A program made the position numbers and the translations under genes. Below, piece after piece: positions 19,396 to 27,843 of a stretch of DNA of 64,000 nt (position 1 is its first letter; the number at the start of each line of letters is the position of its first letter). Source of the DNA: Promicromonospora sukumoe (GTDB lineage Bacteria; Actinomycetota; Actinomycetes; Actinomycetales; Cellulomonadaceae). The DNA lies in the NCBI RefSeq assembly GCF_014137995.1, contig NZ_JACGWV010000002.1:744001-808000 (forward strand). The letters run 5' to 3'. The notes under the pieces are model-generated. The model worked only from the letters and a program-made list of their open reading frames with translations, did not search any database and was not told the DNA's origin.

Positions 19396-20631
19396 TCAGG
19401 GGAGGAGGGATCGGATCAGCCACAGGCCCTCCGCCAGCTCCGTGAAGCTCGTGCTCAGCGGGGAGAGCCCCACACGGAGGCCCTGCGGCGGGCGGAAGTC
19501 CGGGATCACGCCCCGCTCCCACGACTGCGCGACCACCCGCTTGAAGTCGGGGTGGTCGAGCATGACGTGGCTCCCCCGGTGCTCCGGGTCGCGCGGCGAC
19601 GCCACGCGCACGCCGGGCAGGTGCTCGTCGGCGAGCTCGATCGCGAACGCGGTCAGCGCGAGCGACTTCTCGCGGACGGCCGGCATGCCCGCCTCCTCGA
19701 TCAGGGCGAGCATGTCGCGCATCGGCAGCATGCCGATCACGGGCGGCGTGCCGCTGATGAGCTGCCGGATGCCGACGGCGGGCTCGTACTGCGGCCCCAT
19801 CGCGAACGGGTCGGCGGCCCCCATCCAGCCCTGGACCGGCTGCCGCACCTCGGCCTGCAGGCCGGCGGCCAGGTACGCGAAGGCCGGTGAGCCGGGCCCG
19901 CCGTTGAGGTACTTGTACGTGCAGCCGACGGCGATGTCCACGCCGTCGGCGTCCAGGTCCAGCGGGACCGAGCCCGCCGAGTGGCACAGGTCCCAGAGGA
20001 CCAGCGCGCCGGCGTCGTGCACCACGCGGGTGATCGCGGGCAGGTCGGCGATGTAGCCGGACTTGAACGCGACGTGGCTGAGCAGCACGAGCGCCGTGTC
20101 CGGGCCGACGGCGGCCGCGACCTCGTCGGCCGTGACGCCCGCCTCGGCGTCGGGCGTGATCCAGCGGAGCTCCAGGCCGCGCTCGGCGGCGATGCCCTGC
20201 AGCACGAACCGGTCCGTGGGGAAGTTCTCCGTGTCGGCGACGATCACGGTGCGGCCGGGCCGGGCGTCGACCGCGGCGCGGGCCAGCTTGTAGAGGAGCA
20301 CCGTCGTGGAGTCCGCGACGACGGTCTGCCCCGGCGCCGCGCCCAGCGCGACCCGGCCGAGCGTGTCGCCCAGCTCGGTCGGCGCGTCCATCCAGCCCTC
20401 GTCCCAGGAGCGGATCAGACGCGCGGCCCAGGGCCCGTCCACGAAGGACGCCAGCCGCTCGCGGGTCGCGGCGAGCGGCCGGCCCAGCGAGTTGCCGTCG
20501 AGGTAGGCGACCAGCCCCTCGCTCGGGACGAAGCGGTCGCGGTAGTGCGCCAGCGGGTCGGCGGCGTCGAGGGCGGCGGCCCGCTCGCGCAGCGCGGCGG
20601 GCAGGTCTGCGGACGGTGCGGTGTCGGTCAC
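19396..20631 (-). CDS. kynU: Kynureninase
   Basis: PLP-dependent enzyme that cleaves kynurenine to anthranilate and alanine in tryptophan breakdown. The 411 residues show the kynureninase pattern: early YLDGNSLGRPL, DSTTVLLYKL, TENFPTDRFVLQG, the cofactor aspartate region in LVLWDLCHSAGSVPLDLDADG, and the PLP-binding lysine in VGCTYKYLNGGPGSPAF near residue 238. The C-terminal part has LDHPDFKRVVAQSWERGVIPDFR. The start is a GTG with GGAG five bases upstream. Tryptophan 2,3-dioxygenase, the first enzyme of the pathway, lies at 25147-26007, separated by an unrelated secreted enzyme. Confidence 0.95.
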   Translation of the reverse strand: MTDTAPSADLPAALRERAAALDAADPLAHYRDRFVPSEGLVAYLDGNSLGRPLAATRERLASFVDGPWAARLIRSWDEGWMDAPTELGDTLGRVALGAAPGQTVVADSTTVLLYKLARAAVDARPGRTVIVADTENFPTDRFVLQGIAAERGLELRWITPDAEAGVTADEVAAAVGPDTALVLLSHVAFKSGYIADLPAITRVVHDAGALVLWDLCHSAGSVPLDLDADGVDIAVGCTYKYLNGGPGSPAFAYLAAGLQAEVRQPVQGWMGAADPFAMGPQYEPAVGIRQLISGTPPVIGMLPMRDMLALIEEAGMPAVREKSLALTAFAIELADEHLPGVRVASPRDPEHRGSHVMLDHPDFKRVVAQSWERGVIPDFRPPQGLRVGLSPLSTSFTELAEGLWLIRSLLP

Positions 20632-20849
20632 GGAGGCTCCAGGTCGTTCGGTTCCGGCCCGAGCGTACGTCGTGTCCGTGCCGGACCCGCCGGAACCCTT
20701 GACGCCCCAGCCCTGGCCTCAGTAATGTCCGAGCCATTCAAGCGCAAGAACTCGACAAGAGTATGCGTTTTTGCGTACAGAACCATGGCAAGTACCCAAG
20801 GTCAATCCTGGTGACGACCCCCGTCGACGACGACGGGAGATCGGGGACG

Positions 20850-23800
20850 ATGATGTTCCGCTCCGCCGCACGCCATGCACCACGACGGGGGCTCGCCCCC
20901 GGGCTCCTGTCCGCACTCACCGCGACGGCCCTCGCCGCGGTGGTCCTCGTTCCGACGACGACGGCAGCCGCCGCGCCCGCCGTCCTGTCCGCCGGCGCGT
21001 CGGCCGCGGCCAGCAGCGCCAACGCGCCCTACCTGGCCGACAACCTCACCGACGGCAACTCGGCCACGTACTGGGAGTCGACCAACAACAGCCTGCCGCA
21101 GTGGGCGCAGGTCGACCTCGGCTCCGGCGCCACCGTCGAGGAGGTCGTGCTCAAGCTGCCCGCCGGCTGGGAGGCCAGGACCCAGACCCTGTCGGTCCAG
21201 GCCGGCGCCGACGGCTCCGCCTTCACCACCCTGGCCGCGAGCGCCCAGCGCCGGTTCGACCCGGCGTCGGGCAACACGGTGACCATCGACGTGCCGAACA
21301 CGGAGGCCCGCTACGTGCGGGTCGCGATCACGGCGAACACGGGCTGGCCGGCCGGGCAGCTCTCCGAGCTGGAGGTGCGGGGCACACGCGACACCCCGGA
21401 CCCGGAGGATCCGCAGGACCCGACCGGCACGGACCTGGCGGCGGGCCGCACGATCGCGGCGTCGTCGACCGAGTGGACGTACGTGGCGGCCAACGCCAAC
21501 GACGGCAACACGAGCACGTACTGGGAGGGCGCGGGCGGGCAGTACCCGAGCACCCTGGCGGTGACGCTGGAGTCCGCGGCGGAGCTGAGCGACGTCGTCG
21601 TGAAGCTGCCGCCGGCCACGGCGTGGGGGCCGCGTACCCAGACCTTCGAGGTGCAGGGCCGCACCGGTTCAGGTGACGCGTGGGCCACGCTCGCGCCGTC
21701 GGCCGCACGTGCCTTCTCCCCGGCGACGGGCAACACGGTGACGGTCCCGGTCACGGGTACCGCGCGGGAGGTGCGGCTGCGGTTCACCGCGAACACGGGT
21801 TCGGGCAACGGTCAGGTGGCCGAGCTGCAGGTGTTCGGCACGCCCGCGGCCAACCCGAACCTCACGGTCACGGGCGTCACGGCCACCCCGGCGTCGCCCA
21901 CGGAGTCGGACGACGTGACCCTGTCCGCCGTCGTGAAGAACATCGGCACGCGGGCCTCGACGGCCACGGACGTGTCGTTCACGGTGGACGGCGACGAGGT
22001 GGCGACCGGCCAGGTGGGCGCGCTCGCCGCGGGCGCGCAGGCCACGGTCACGGCCGACGTCGGCACCTTGACGGCGGGGTCGTACGAGATCGGCGCGGAG
22101 GCGGACCCGTCAGGTGCCGTGGCCGAGCAGTCGGAGACCGACAACGGCTACACGCGGCCGGACCCGCTGGTGGTCACCGAGATCGCGAGCTCCGACCTGG
22201 TCCCGACCGTCGCCTGGACGCCCACCACACCGGCGGCGGGCGAGACGGTCACGTTCTCGGCGACGATCGCGAACCGCGGTTCGCTCGCGACGTCGTCGGG
22301 CGCGCACGGGCTCACGGTGGTGCTGCGGAACGGTTCCGGCGCGGTGCTGCGCACGCTGACGGGCTCCGTCTCGGGGACCATCGCACCGGGCGCGACCAGC
22401 CAGAGCGTGAACCTCGGGACGTGGACGGCGGCCGACGGCTCGTTCGACGTCACCGTGACGGCGGCACCCGACCCGACCGAGGTCGCGGCGAAGCGGGCGA
22501 ACAACGAGGCGACCCGGTCGCTGTTCATCGGCCGCGGTGCCGACCTGCCGTTCGACACGTACGAGGCGGAGGACGGCGTGTCGGGCGGCGGCGCGACCGC
22601 CGTCGGGCCCAACCGGGTGGTGGGCGACCTGGCCGGCGAGGCGTCCGGCCGCAAGGCCGTCACCCTGGGCCAGACCGGGTCCTACGTCGAGTGGACCACG
22701 CGGGCGACCGCCAACTCCCTGGTGGTGCGCTTCTCCATGCCCGACGCCGCGGGCGGCGGGGGCACCAACGGGTCGCTGGGCGTCTACGTGGACGGTCAGT
22801 TCGTCAAGAACATCGACCTGACCTCGCGCTACGCGTGGCTGTACGGCAACGAGGCCAGCCCGGGCAACCAGCCCGGCCAGGGCGCGCCGCGGCACATCTA
22901 CGACGAGGCGAACGCCCTGCTCGGGCGGACGGTCCCGGCCGGCTCGACGATCCGCCTGCAGAAGACGGCGAGCAACCCCGGGCCGTACACGGTCGACTTC
23001 GTGGACCTGGAGCAGGCGACGGCGCAGGCCAACCCGGACCCGGCCCGGTACGTGCAGCCCAGCGGCTTCACGCACCAGGACGTGCAGAACGCGCTCGACC
23101 GGTTCCGGATGGACACCACCGGCAACCTCGCCGGCGTCTACCTGCCGGCGGGCGACTACCAGACCGCGAGCAAGTTCCAGGTCTACGGCAAGGCCGTCGA
23201 CATCGTGGGCGCCGGGCCGTGGTTTACCCGGTTCCACGCGCCGGCCGGGCAGGAGAACACGGACATCGGCTTCCGGGCCGAGGGCACCGCGAACGGCTCG
23301 ACGTTCCGCGACTTCGCCTACTTCGGCAACTACACCTCGCGCATCGACGGCCCGGGCAAGGTCTTCGACTTCGCGAACGTCTCGGACATGACGATCGACA
23401 ACATCTGGGTCGAGCACATGATCTGCATGTTCTGGGCCGCCAACATGGACAGCTCGGAGATCAAGGGCTCCCGCATCCGGAACACGTTCGCCGACGCCCT
23501 GAACATGACCAACGGCAGCGCGAACAACCACGTGCACAACAACCAGGCGCGCGGCACCGGTGACGACTCGTTCGCGCTGTTCGCGGCGACCGACGCCGGG
23601 GGCAGCGGACAGCGGGGCAACGTGTTCGAGAACCTGACGTCCACGAACACCTGGCGGGCCGCGGGCCTGGCCGTCTACGGCGGGCAGGACAACACGTTCC
23701 GCAACATCTACATCGCCGACACGCTCGTGTACTCGGGCGTGACGATCAGCTCGCTGGACTTCGGGTACCCGATGGAGGGGTTCGGCCCCGCGCCGACCGT

Positions 23801-24209
23801 CTTCGAGGGCATCTCCGTGGTGCGCTCCGGCGGGCACTTCTGGGGCGCGCAGGTGTTCCCGGCGGTGTGGCTGTTCTCGGCGTCGAAGACGTTCACCGCC
23901 ATCCGGGTGAACGACCTCGACATCGTGGACCCGACGTACTCCGGGATCATGTTCCAGACCCAGTACGTCGGCGGGCAGCCGGTCAACCCCGTGCAGGACA
24001 CCGTGTTCACGGACGTGTCGATCACCGGTGCGCAGCGCAGCGGTGACGCCTACGACGCCAAGTCTGGCTACGGCATCTGGGCCAACCCGCTGCCGGAGGC
24101 GGGCCAGGGTCCGGCGGTCGGGTCGGCGACGTTCAACGGGCTGACGTTCGGGAACAACTTCCGCGACATCGAGAACCCGACGTCGACGTTCACGATCAAC
24201 CGCAACTGA
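20850..24209 (+). CDS. Secreted multidomain glycoside hydrolase, GH87-type (alpha-1,3-glucanase/mycodextranase family)
   Basis: A 1119-residue secreted protein. A signal peptide occupies about residues 1-45. Two discoidin-like (F5/8-type) sugar-binding domains lie near 50-185 and 192-332. Two CARDB-type Ig modules span about 334-440 and 446-560. A CBM35/CBM6-like domain (YEAEDGVSGGG onward) covers about 568-725. A right-handed beta-helix catalytic region runs from 727 to the end. Asp882, Asp905 and Asp906 (FADALN and GTGDDSF) have the 23 and 24 residue spacing that I recall for the three catalytic aspartates of GH87 enzymes. I chose the ATG at 20850, with GGGAGA nine bases upstream, over one at 20763. 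The substrate is probably alpha-1,3-glucan, but other alpha-glucans are possible. Confidence 0.8.
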   Translation: MMFRSAARHAPRRGLAPGLLSALTATALAAVVLVPTTTAAAAPAVLSAGASAAASSANAPYLADNLTDGNSATYWESTNNSLPQWAQVDLGSGATVEEVVLKLPAGWEARTQTLSVQAGADGSAFTTLAASAQRRFDPASGNTVTIDVPNTEARYVRVAITANTGWPAGQLSELEVRGTRDTPDPEDPQDPTGTDLAAGRTIAASSTEWTYVAANANDGNTSTYWEGAGGQYPSTLAVTLESAAELSDVVVKLPPATAWGPRTQTFEVQGRTGSGDAWATLAPSAARAFSPATGNTVTVPVTGTAREVRLRFTANTGSGNGQVAELQVFGTPAANPNLTVTGVTATPASPTESDDVTLSAVVKNIGTRASTATDVSFTVDGDEVATGQVGALAAGAQATVTADVGTLTAGSYEIGAEADPSGAVAEQSETDNGYTRPDPLVVTEIASSDLVPTVAWTPTTPAAGETVTFSATIANRGSLATSSGAHGLTVVLRNGSGAVLRTLTGSVSGTIAPGATSQSVNLGTWTAADGSFDVTVTAAPDPTEVAAKRANNEATRSLFIGRGADLPFDTYEAEDGVSGGGATAVGPNRVVGDLAGEASGRKAVTLGQTGSYVEWTTRATANSLVVRFSMPDAAGGGGTNGSLGVYVDGQFVKNIDLTSRYAWLYGNEASPGNQPGQGAPRHIYDEANALLGRTVPAGSTIRLQKTASNPGPYTVDFVDLEQATAQANPDPARYVQPSGFTHQDVQNALDRFRMDTTGNLAGVYLPAGDYQTASKFQVYGKAVDIVGAGPWFTRFHAPAGQENTDIGFRAEGTANGSTFRDFAYFGNYTSRIDGPGKVFDFANVSDMTIDNIWVEHMICMFWAANMDSSEIKGSRIRNTFADALNMTNGSANNHVHNNQARGTGDDSFALFAATDAGGSGQRGNVFENLTSTNTWRAAGLAVYGGQDNTFRNIYIADTLVYSGVTISSLDFGYPMEGFGPAPTVFEGISVVRSGGHFWGAQVFPAVWLFSASKTFTAIRVNDLDIVDPTYSGIMFQTQYVGGQPVNPVQDTVFTDVSITGAQRSGDAYDAKSGYGIWANPLPEAGQGPAVGSATFNGLTFGNNFRDIENPTSTFTINRN

Positions 24210-24223
24210 GGTAGCACGCCGCC

Positions 24224-24275
24224 TTCGCTGGTCGAGCTTGTCGAGACCCGGGTCTCGACAAGCTCGACCGGCGAA
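24224..24275. repeat. Inverted repeat with TCGACAAGCTCGA core
   Basis: Arms of 26 bp with one mismatch and no loop. The core of each arm is GGTCTCGACAAGCTCGACC or its complement. It lies between the convergent GH87-type gene and the amidohydrolase gene. The same TCGACAAGCTC core recurs at 59581. Confidence 0.8.
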
Positions 24276-24305
24276 CGGCACTCGACCGGCGGTGGGCGGC
24301 AGAGC

Positions 24306-25154
24306 TCAGAGCCGGGTGGAGGACCGCAACCAGTCGATCAGGTCCGCCGCCGTCTCCGGCACGGGCAGCGGAGCCGTCAGCGCGGGCGCGGCGTCCGGCG
24401 GGCCGACGACGGCGCGGCGCAGTGCCTCCCCCGTGAGCACCAGCCCGAGCAGCTCGATCTCGCGCTCGTTCACCCCGACCGGCGTCGGCCCGTTGCCCAT
24501 GTCCGTGCCGTACACGAGGCGCCCGCCCGCGGCGACGAACCGCCGCGCGTTGTCGAGCGCGCGCGTCAGGCCGGCAGACCCGCCCGGACCGTCGTGGATC
24601 GCGAGGGTCGAGATCCAGGTCATGTGCGTGGCCCGGGCGATCACCCCGGCCGGGAGCGCCTCGGTCCACGGCACGTGCACCAGCGTGTCCGCGCCCGCGT
24701 CGATGGCACGCTCGGCCTGGCCCGGACCTTCGGCGTGGACCAGCACCGGCAGCCCCGCGGCGTGGGCCGCGCCGACCAGGGCCAGCAGGACGCCGTCGGG
24801 CAGCAGGGACATGCCCGCGTGCAGGGCGACCTTGACCGCGAAGCCGCCCGCGCGGACGACGTCGGACACGGCCTCGGCGGCCTCGTCCGGCGAGGCGACG
24901 TGCCGCACCGCGTCGCCCGGCGCCCACGAGCGCCCGCTCGGGTACCCGCCGGGCGCGGTGTGGAACGGCCCGGCGAACCGCACCCGGACACCCGACGGCG
25001 GCGCCGCGGCCCAGGCACTCACGTCGCGCGGGTCCCAGCCCAGGTCGTGCACCTCGGTGACCGGCCCGCCGGCGAGCAGGTCGCGGTCGACCAGGCCCAG
25101 GTGCACGTGCCGGTCGACGACGCCGGGGAGCGTCGTCGACGGGGCCTCAGGCAC
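24306..25154 (-). CDS. Amidohydrolase-superfamily protein coupled to tryptophan dioxygenase
   Basis: A 282-residue metal-dependent hydrolase. Candidate metal ligands are the HxH in VDRHVHLGL near the N-terminus, a lysine in AVKVALHAG, a histidine in [10 protein letters not shown], another in LVHVPW, and an aspartate in VYGTDMGNG. Its start overlaps the tryptophan 2,3-dioxygenase stop by 8 bp, so the two are co-translated. The next pathway step, hydrolysis of N-formylkynurenine, has no KynB-type enzyme in view. This gene is therefore a candidate to supply that or a related amide hydrolysis, which is inference. It is shorter than imidazolonepropionase or ACMS decarboxylase and lacks their characteristic motifs. 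Confidence 0.75.
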   Translation of the reverse strand: MPEAPSTTLPGVVDRHVHLGLVDRDLLAGGPVTEVHDLGWDPRDVSAWAAAPPSGVRVRFAGPFHTAPGGYPSGRSWAPGDAVRHVASPDEAAEAVSDVVRAGGFAVKVALHAGMSLLPDGVLLALVGAAHAAGLPVLVHAEGPGQAERAIDAGADTLVHVPWTEALPAGVIARATHMTWISTLAIHDGPGGSAGLTRALDNARRFVAAGGRLVYGTDMGNGPTPVGVNEREIELLGLVLTGEALRRAVVGPPDAAPALTAPLPVPETAADLIDWLRSSTRL

Positions 25155-26007
25155 CGAGGGGACCGTCGATCTCGGTGCGGACCGAGATGAGCTCGGGGAA
25201 GAACGTCAGGTCGAGCGCCCGCTTGAGGAAGCCGACGCCGCTGGACCCGCCCGTGCCGGTCTTGAAGCCGATGGTGCGCTGCACGGTGCGCAGGTGCCGG
25301 AACCGCCAGAGCTGGAACGCGTCCTCGATGTCGACCAGGTCCTCGCACGCCTCGTACAGCTCCCAGTGGGCGTGCGGGTCCTCGTAGATCGTCTTGAACA
25401 CGGCGATCAGCTCGGGGTGCTCGGTCCAGGCCTGGGTCACGTCGCGGTCCAGGATCTCGGCCGGGACCGGGTGACCGCGCCGGGCCAGCAGCCGCAGGAA
25501 CGCGTCGTAGACCGTGGGCTCCTGCAGGAGCTGGGCGAGCTGCGCGTGGATCTCCGGCTTGTCCCGGAAGACCTGGAGCATGCCGGCGTGCTTGTTGCCG
25601 AGCAGGAACTCCACGGCGCGGTACTGGTGGGACTGGAAGCCCGAGGACTGGCCCAGCGAGCCCCGGAACTCCGCGTACTCGCTCGGGGTCAGGGTCGCCA
25701 GGACCGACCACTGCTCGGTGATGGTGCGCTGGATGTGCTTGACCCGGGCCAGTCCCTTGAGGGCGCGGGGCAGGTCGTCCGAGTCGAGGAACCGCCGCAC
25801 GCCGCGCAGCTCGTGCACCACCAGCTTGAGCCACAGCTCCGTGGTCTGATGCTGGATGATGAACAGCAGCTCGTCGTGGTGCGGCGGGTCGCTCACCGGG
25901 TGCTGCGCCGACAGCAGCGCGTCGAGCCCCAGGTAGGAGCCGTAGTCCATCTCGTCGCGGAAGTCCGTGCGGATGGAGGCCTCGATGGGCCGGGTGTTGC
26001 CGCTCAT
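25147..26007 (-). CDS. kynA: Tryptophan 2,3-dioxygenase
   Basis: Haem enzyme opening the indole ring of tryptophan to N-formylkynurenine. The 286 residues match the bacterial tetrameric type. Visible hallmarks are [37 protein letters not shown] with the substrate-contacting histidine region, [17 protein letters not shown], the haem-ligand histidine in [15 protein letters not shown], and [15 protein letters not shown]. The ATG lies six bases after TACGCT, suggesting a leaderless transcript. A tandem palindrome overlaps the expected -35 region. The gene leads a two-gene unit with the overlapping amidohydrolase gene. Confidence 0.96.
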   Translation of the reverse strand: MSGNTRPIEASIRTDFRDEMDYGSYLGLDALLSAQHPVSDPPHHDELLFIIQHQTTELWLKLVVHELRGVRRFLDSDDLPRALKGLARVKHIQRTITEQWSVLATLTPSEYAEFRGSLGQSSGFQSHQYRAVEFLLGNKHAGMLQVFRDKPEIHAQLAQLLQEPTVYDAFLRLLARRGHPVPAEILDRDVTQAWTEHPELIAVFKTIYEDPHAHWELYEACEDLVDIEDAFQLWRFRHLRTVQRTIGFKTGTGGSSGVGFLKRALDLTFFPELISVRTEIDGPLGA

Positions 26008-26013
26008 GGGGCG

Positions 26014-26019
26014 AGCGTA
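26014..26019 (-). promoter_or_regulatory. -10 box TACGCT for leaderless kynA
   Basis: The minus strand reads TACGCT, six bases, then the kynA ATG. The -35 position falls within the tandem palindrome at 26032-26066. Confidence 0.5.
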
Positions 26020-26031
26020 ACCCCGCTACGA

Positions 26032-26066
26032 AGACTCTCATCGATGAGAGTCTCATCGATGAGAGT
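26032..26066. promoter_or_regulatory. Tandem palindromic operator candidate upstream of kynA
   Basis: A 22-bp perfect palindrome (26032-26053, AGACTCTCATCGATGAGAGT with CT) is followed by a second copy. The 15-bp unit CTCATCGATGAGAGT is present twice in direct tandem at 26037 and 26052. It overlaps the predicted -35 region of kynA and precedes the hipA 3' end, which fits a repressor or activator site. The regulator is not known. Confidence 0.55.
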
Positions 26067-26080
26067 CTCCCGGTCAGACA

Positions 26081-27334
26081 TCAGGCGGCCTGCGCCTCGT
26101 CCCGGTTCGGGTTCTCGAACGCCTCCGCCATCAGCGCGATCTCCTCGGCCGGCAGCGACATGTCCTGCGCGATCCGCGTCCAGCCCGACGTCGCGGCCGC
26201 CACCTCGGCGAGCACCCGCCGCGCGTCGTCCTGCCGCAGGCCGTACGAGTCGGCGGTGGCGAGCAGCACCCGCACGTCCCGGTCGATGCGGGTGCCGCCC
26301 GGGCGCAGCGGCGTCGACTCCACGACCGCGAACGGGTTGGGGTTGACGTCGAACAGCGGGGCCAGCGACCAGCCGTCCGCGCGGCGCAGGAACCCGTGGT
26401 TCTTCATGTGGTCGTCGACGTTCCGCACGAGCAGAGTGAACGCCACCCGGCGGAACAGGTCGTGGCCGTCGGTCGCCGGCCGCCCCGAGTGGTCCGCCAG
26501 CGTCTCCGCGAGCGTGCGGTAGTCGATGACCTCGAAGAACGCCTTCTGCGTGAGGCTGTCCGCGGACAGGAAGCCGATGCGCCCGCCGTCGGGCCGCCGG
26601 TCGAAGCGGCGGGTGAGCAGGATGGAGCGCGACGGGCCGATGCGGTGCAGCCGCGCGACGGGCACCTCGATGCCGGCGTCCGAGGCGAGCCGCAGCGTCA
26701 GGTACTCCCACGCCTGCACGTCCCACCGGTCGCCGCTCTCGGGCAGCTTGGCCATCCACAGGTCGCCCTCGGCGTCCTTCACGGTCACCTTGGGCCGGGC
26801 GCCGCCCATCGAGGTCCCGGCCGCGACCAGCAGCCGCACGTCGTGGTCGGTCTCCCGGTGCTGCGCGACGGCGTCCGCGGCGTCGGTCAGCGAGGGCAGG
26901 TCCACCAGGTCGGGGACCTCCGCGCGCGGCGGCCCCATGAACGTCTTTCCCTCGTCGAGCGAGAAGCGCAGGGCGCCCAGCCGGGTCTCGTCCTGCACGC
27001 CCAGCAGGAAGTCCACCTCGGTCAGCGTCATGAAGCCGCGGCCCTCCGCGCGGGCGGCGCGCCGCTCGGCGTTGAACAGCAGGGTGCGGCCCCACTGGTC
27101 GGGCTGGCAGTCCGCGAGCACACCGAACAGCGGACGGTCGCTGCCCGACGGGATGTTGCCCGGCGTCAGCGGCAGCTCGGGGCACAGCGCGTACGCGCGG
27201 GTGTCGCGCAGGTACGCGGCGTCGTAGCGGAACGCGCAGCCCACGAGGGCGCCGCCGCGGTTGAGATGCATGTCGAGATCACCTGCGCGGACCTGTCCTC
27301 CGCCGGGAAGCTCGACCTCGACACGTATCGACAA
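26081..27334 (-). CDS. hipA: HipA-family serine/threonine kinase toxin
   Basis: A 417-residue HipA-type kinase. In E. coli, HipA phosphorylates glutamyl-tRNA synthetase and induces dormancy. The N-terminal subdomain includes LFGVLADCQPDQWGRTLL. The nucleotide-binding Gly-rich turn reads AAGTSMGGARPKVTVKD. The catalytic loop is LLVRNVDDHMKNHGFLRR, with the Asp-His-x-x-Asn arrangement, and the metal-binding DFG-equivalent is LAPLFDVNPNPF. An in-frame stop three codons upstream forces the start to a TTG at 27334, with AGAAGGTGA ahead of it. A TTG start may keep toxin translation low. It lies 23 bp downstream of its antitoxin gene. Confidence 0.9.
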   Translation of the reverse strand: MSIRVEVELPGGGQVRAGDLDMHLNRGGALVGCAFRYDAAYLRDTRAYALCPELPLTPGNIPSGSDRPLFGVLADCQPDQWGRTLLFNAERRAARAEGRGFMTLTEVDFLLGVQDETRLGALRFSLDEGKTFMGPPRAEVPDLVDLPSLTDAADAVAQHRETDHDVRLLVAAGTSMGGARPKVTVKDAEGDLWMAKLPESGDRWDVQAWEYLTLRLASDAGIEVPVARLHRIGPSRSILLTRRFDRRPDGGRIGFLSADSLTQKAFFEVIDYRTLAETLADHSGRPATDGHDLFRRVAFTLLVRNVDDHMKNHGFLRRADGWSLAPLFDVNPNPFAVVESTPLRPGGTRIDRDVRVLLATADSYGLRQDDARRVLAEVAAATSGWTRIAQDMSLPAEEIALMAEAFENPNRDEAQAA

Positions 27335-27357
27335 CGGCGCTCACCTTCTCGGTTGGT

Positions 27358-27660
27358 TCAGCTGGGGACCCTGACCCGCTGCGGCAGGGCGCGGTCCGCG
27401 TGGAACCGGCCCATCTCGGTGGTCAGGGGGTCGCTCGCGCCGACGATGGCATCGGCCACGCCGAGCACCCGCAGGACGGCGAACGTGTTCTCGAGACTGA
27501 CCGTCCCCGTGCCGGTCTCGATGGCTCGCAGCGTGGTGCGGGTGATGCCCGCACGGTCGGCGACGAGCTGGGCCGTGAGGCCGTGGATCTTGCGCCAGGC
27601 GCGCACGTGGTCGCCGAGCGACGCGAGATCGCGCTGGGTACGGAGGGATGTTCTGGCCAT
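27358..27660 (-). CDS. hipB: HipB-like XRE-family antitoxin
   Basis: A 100-residue helix-turn-helix protein. The HTH covers about residues 15-70: LGDHVRAWRKIHGLTAQLVADRAGITRTTLRAIETGTGTVS. It is followed by LENTFAVLRVLGVADAIVGA, the usual HipB dimer segment. In HipBA modules this protein binds the toxin and represses the shared promoter. Its ATG has AAAGGAG six bases upstream. A pair of short inverted repeats starting 12 bp upstream of the ATG are likely operator sites. It is the first gene of the hipBA operon. Confidence 0.9.
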   Translation of the reverse strand: MARTSLRTQRDLASLGDHVRAWRKIHGLTAQLVADRAGITRTTLRAIETGTGTVSLENTFAVLRVLGVADAIVGASDPLTTEMGRFHADRALPQRVRVPS

Positions 27661-27672
27661 GACTGCTCCTTT

Positions 27673-27720
27673 CGGTTATCAGGCTAACCGACGAGGCGGG
27701 TAACGGTCACCAGGGTGACC
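27673..27720 (-). promoter_or_regulatory. Candidate HipB operators
   Basis: Two inverted repeats lie just upstream of hipB: CGGTTA-6 bases-TAACCG at 27673-27690, and GGTCACC-AG-GGTGACC at 27705-27720. Their position over the hipB promoter fits autoregulation. The sequences differ from the E. coli hip operators. Confidence 0.45.
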
Positions 27721-27789
27721 ACTATTTTCTGACGGCGGCCCAAGGTTCGCGCGGCGGCGGTCGCCGGGCACCCGGCGGCACACAGCAGG

Positions 27790-27821
27790 ACGGGCCGCCC
27801 CCTGGTGTGGGGGCGGCCCGT
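27790..27821 (-). terminator. Hairpin terminator after the amino-acid binding protein gene
   Basis: Arms ACGGGCCGCCCCC and its complement (13 bp) surround a 6-base loop. It lies 22 bp beyond the stop of the minus-strand gene at 27844. Confidence 0.75.
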
Positions 27822-27843
27822 CCGGCGCGGTTTCAGCGGTGCG

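Noticed and set aside
27705..27720. GGTCACC-AG-GGTGACC upstream of hipB as another copy of the hairpin family
   Set aside because: It shares only the inner GGTCACC core and lacks the TGTCAGAC outer arms, so a HipB operator is the simpler reading.
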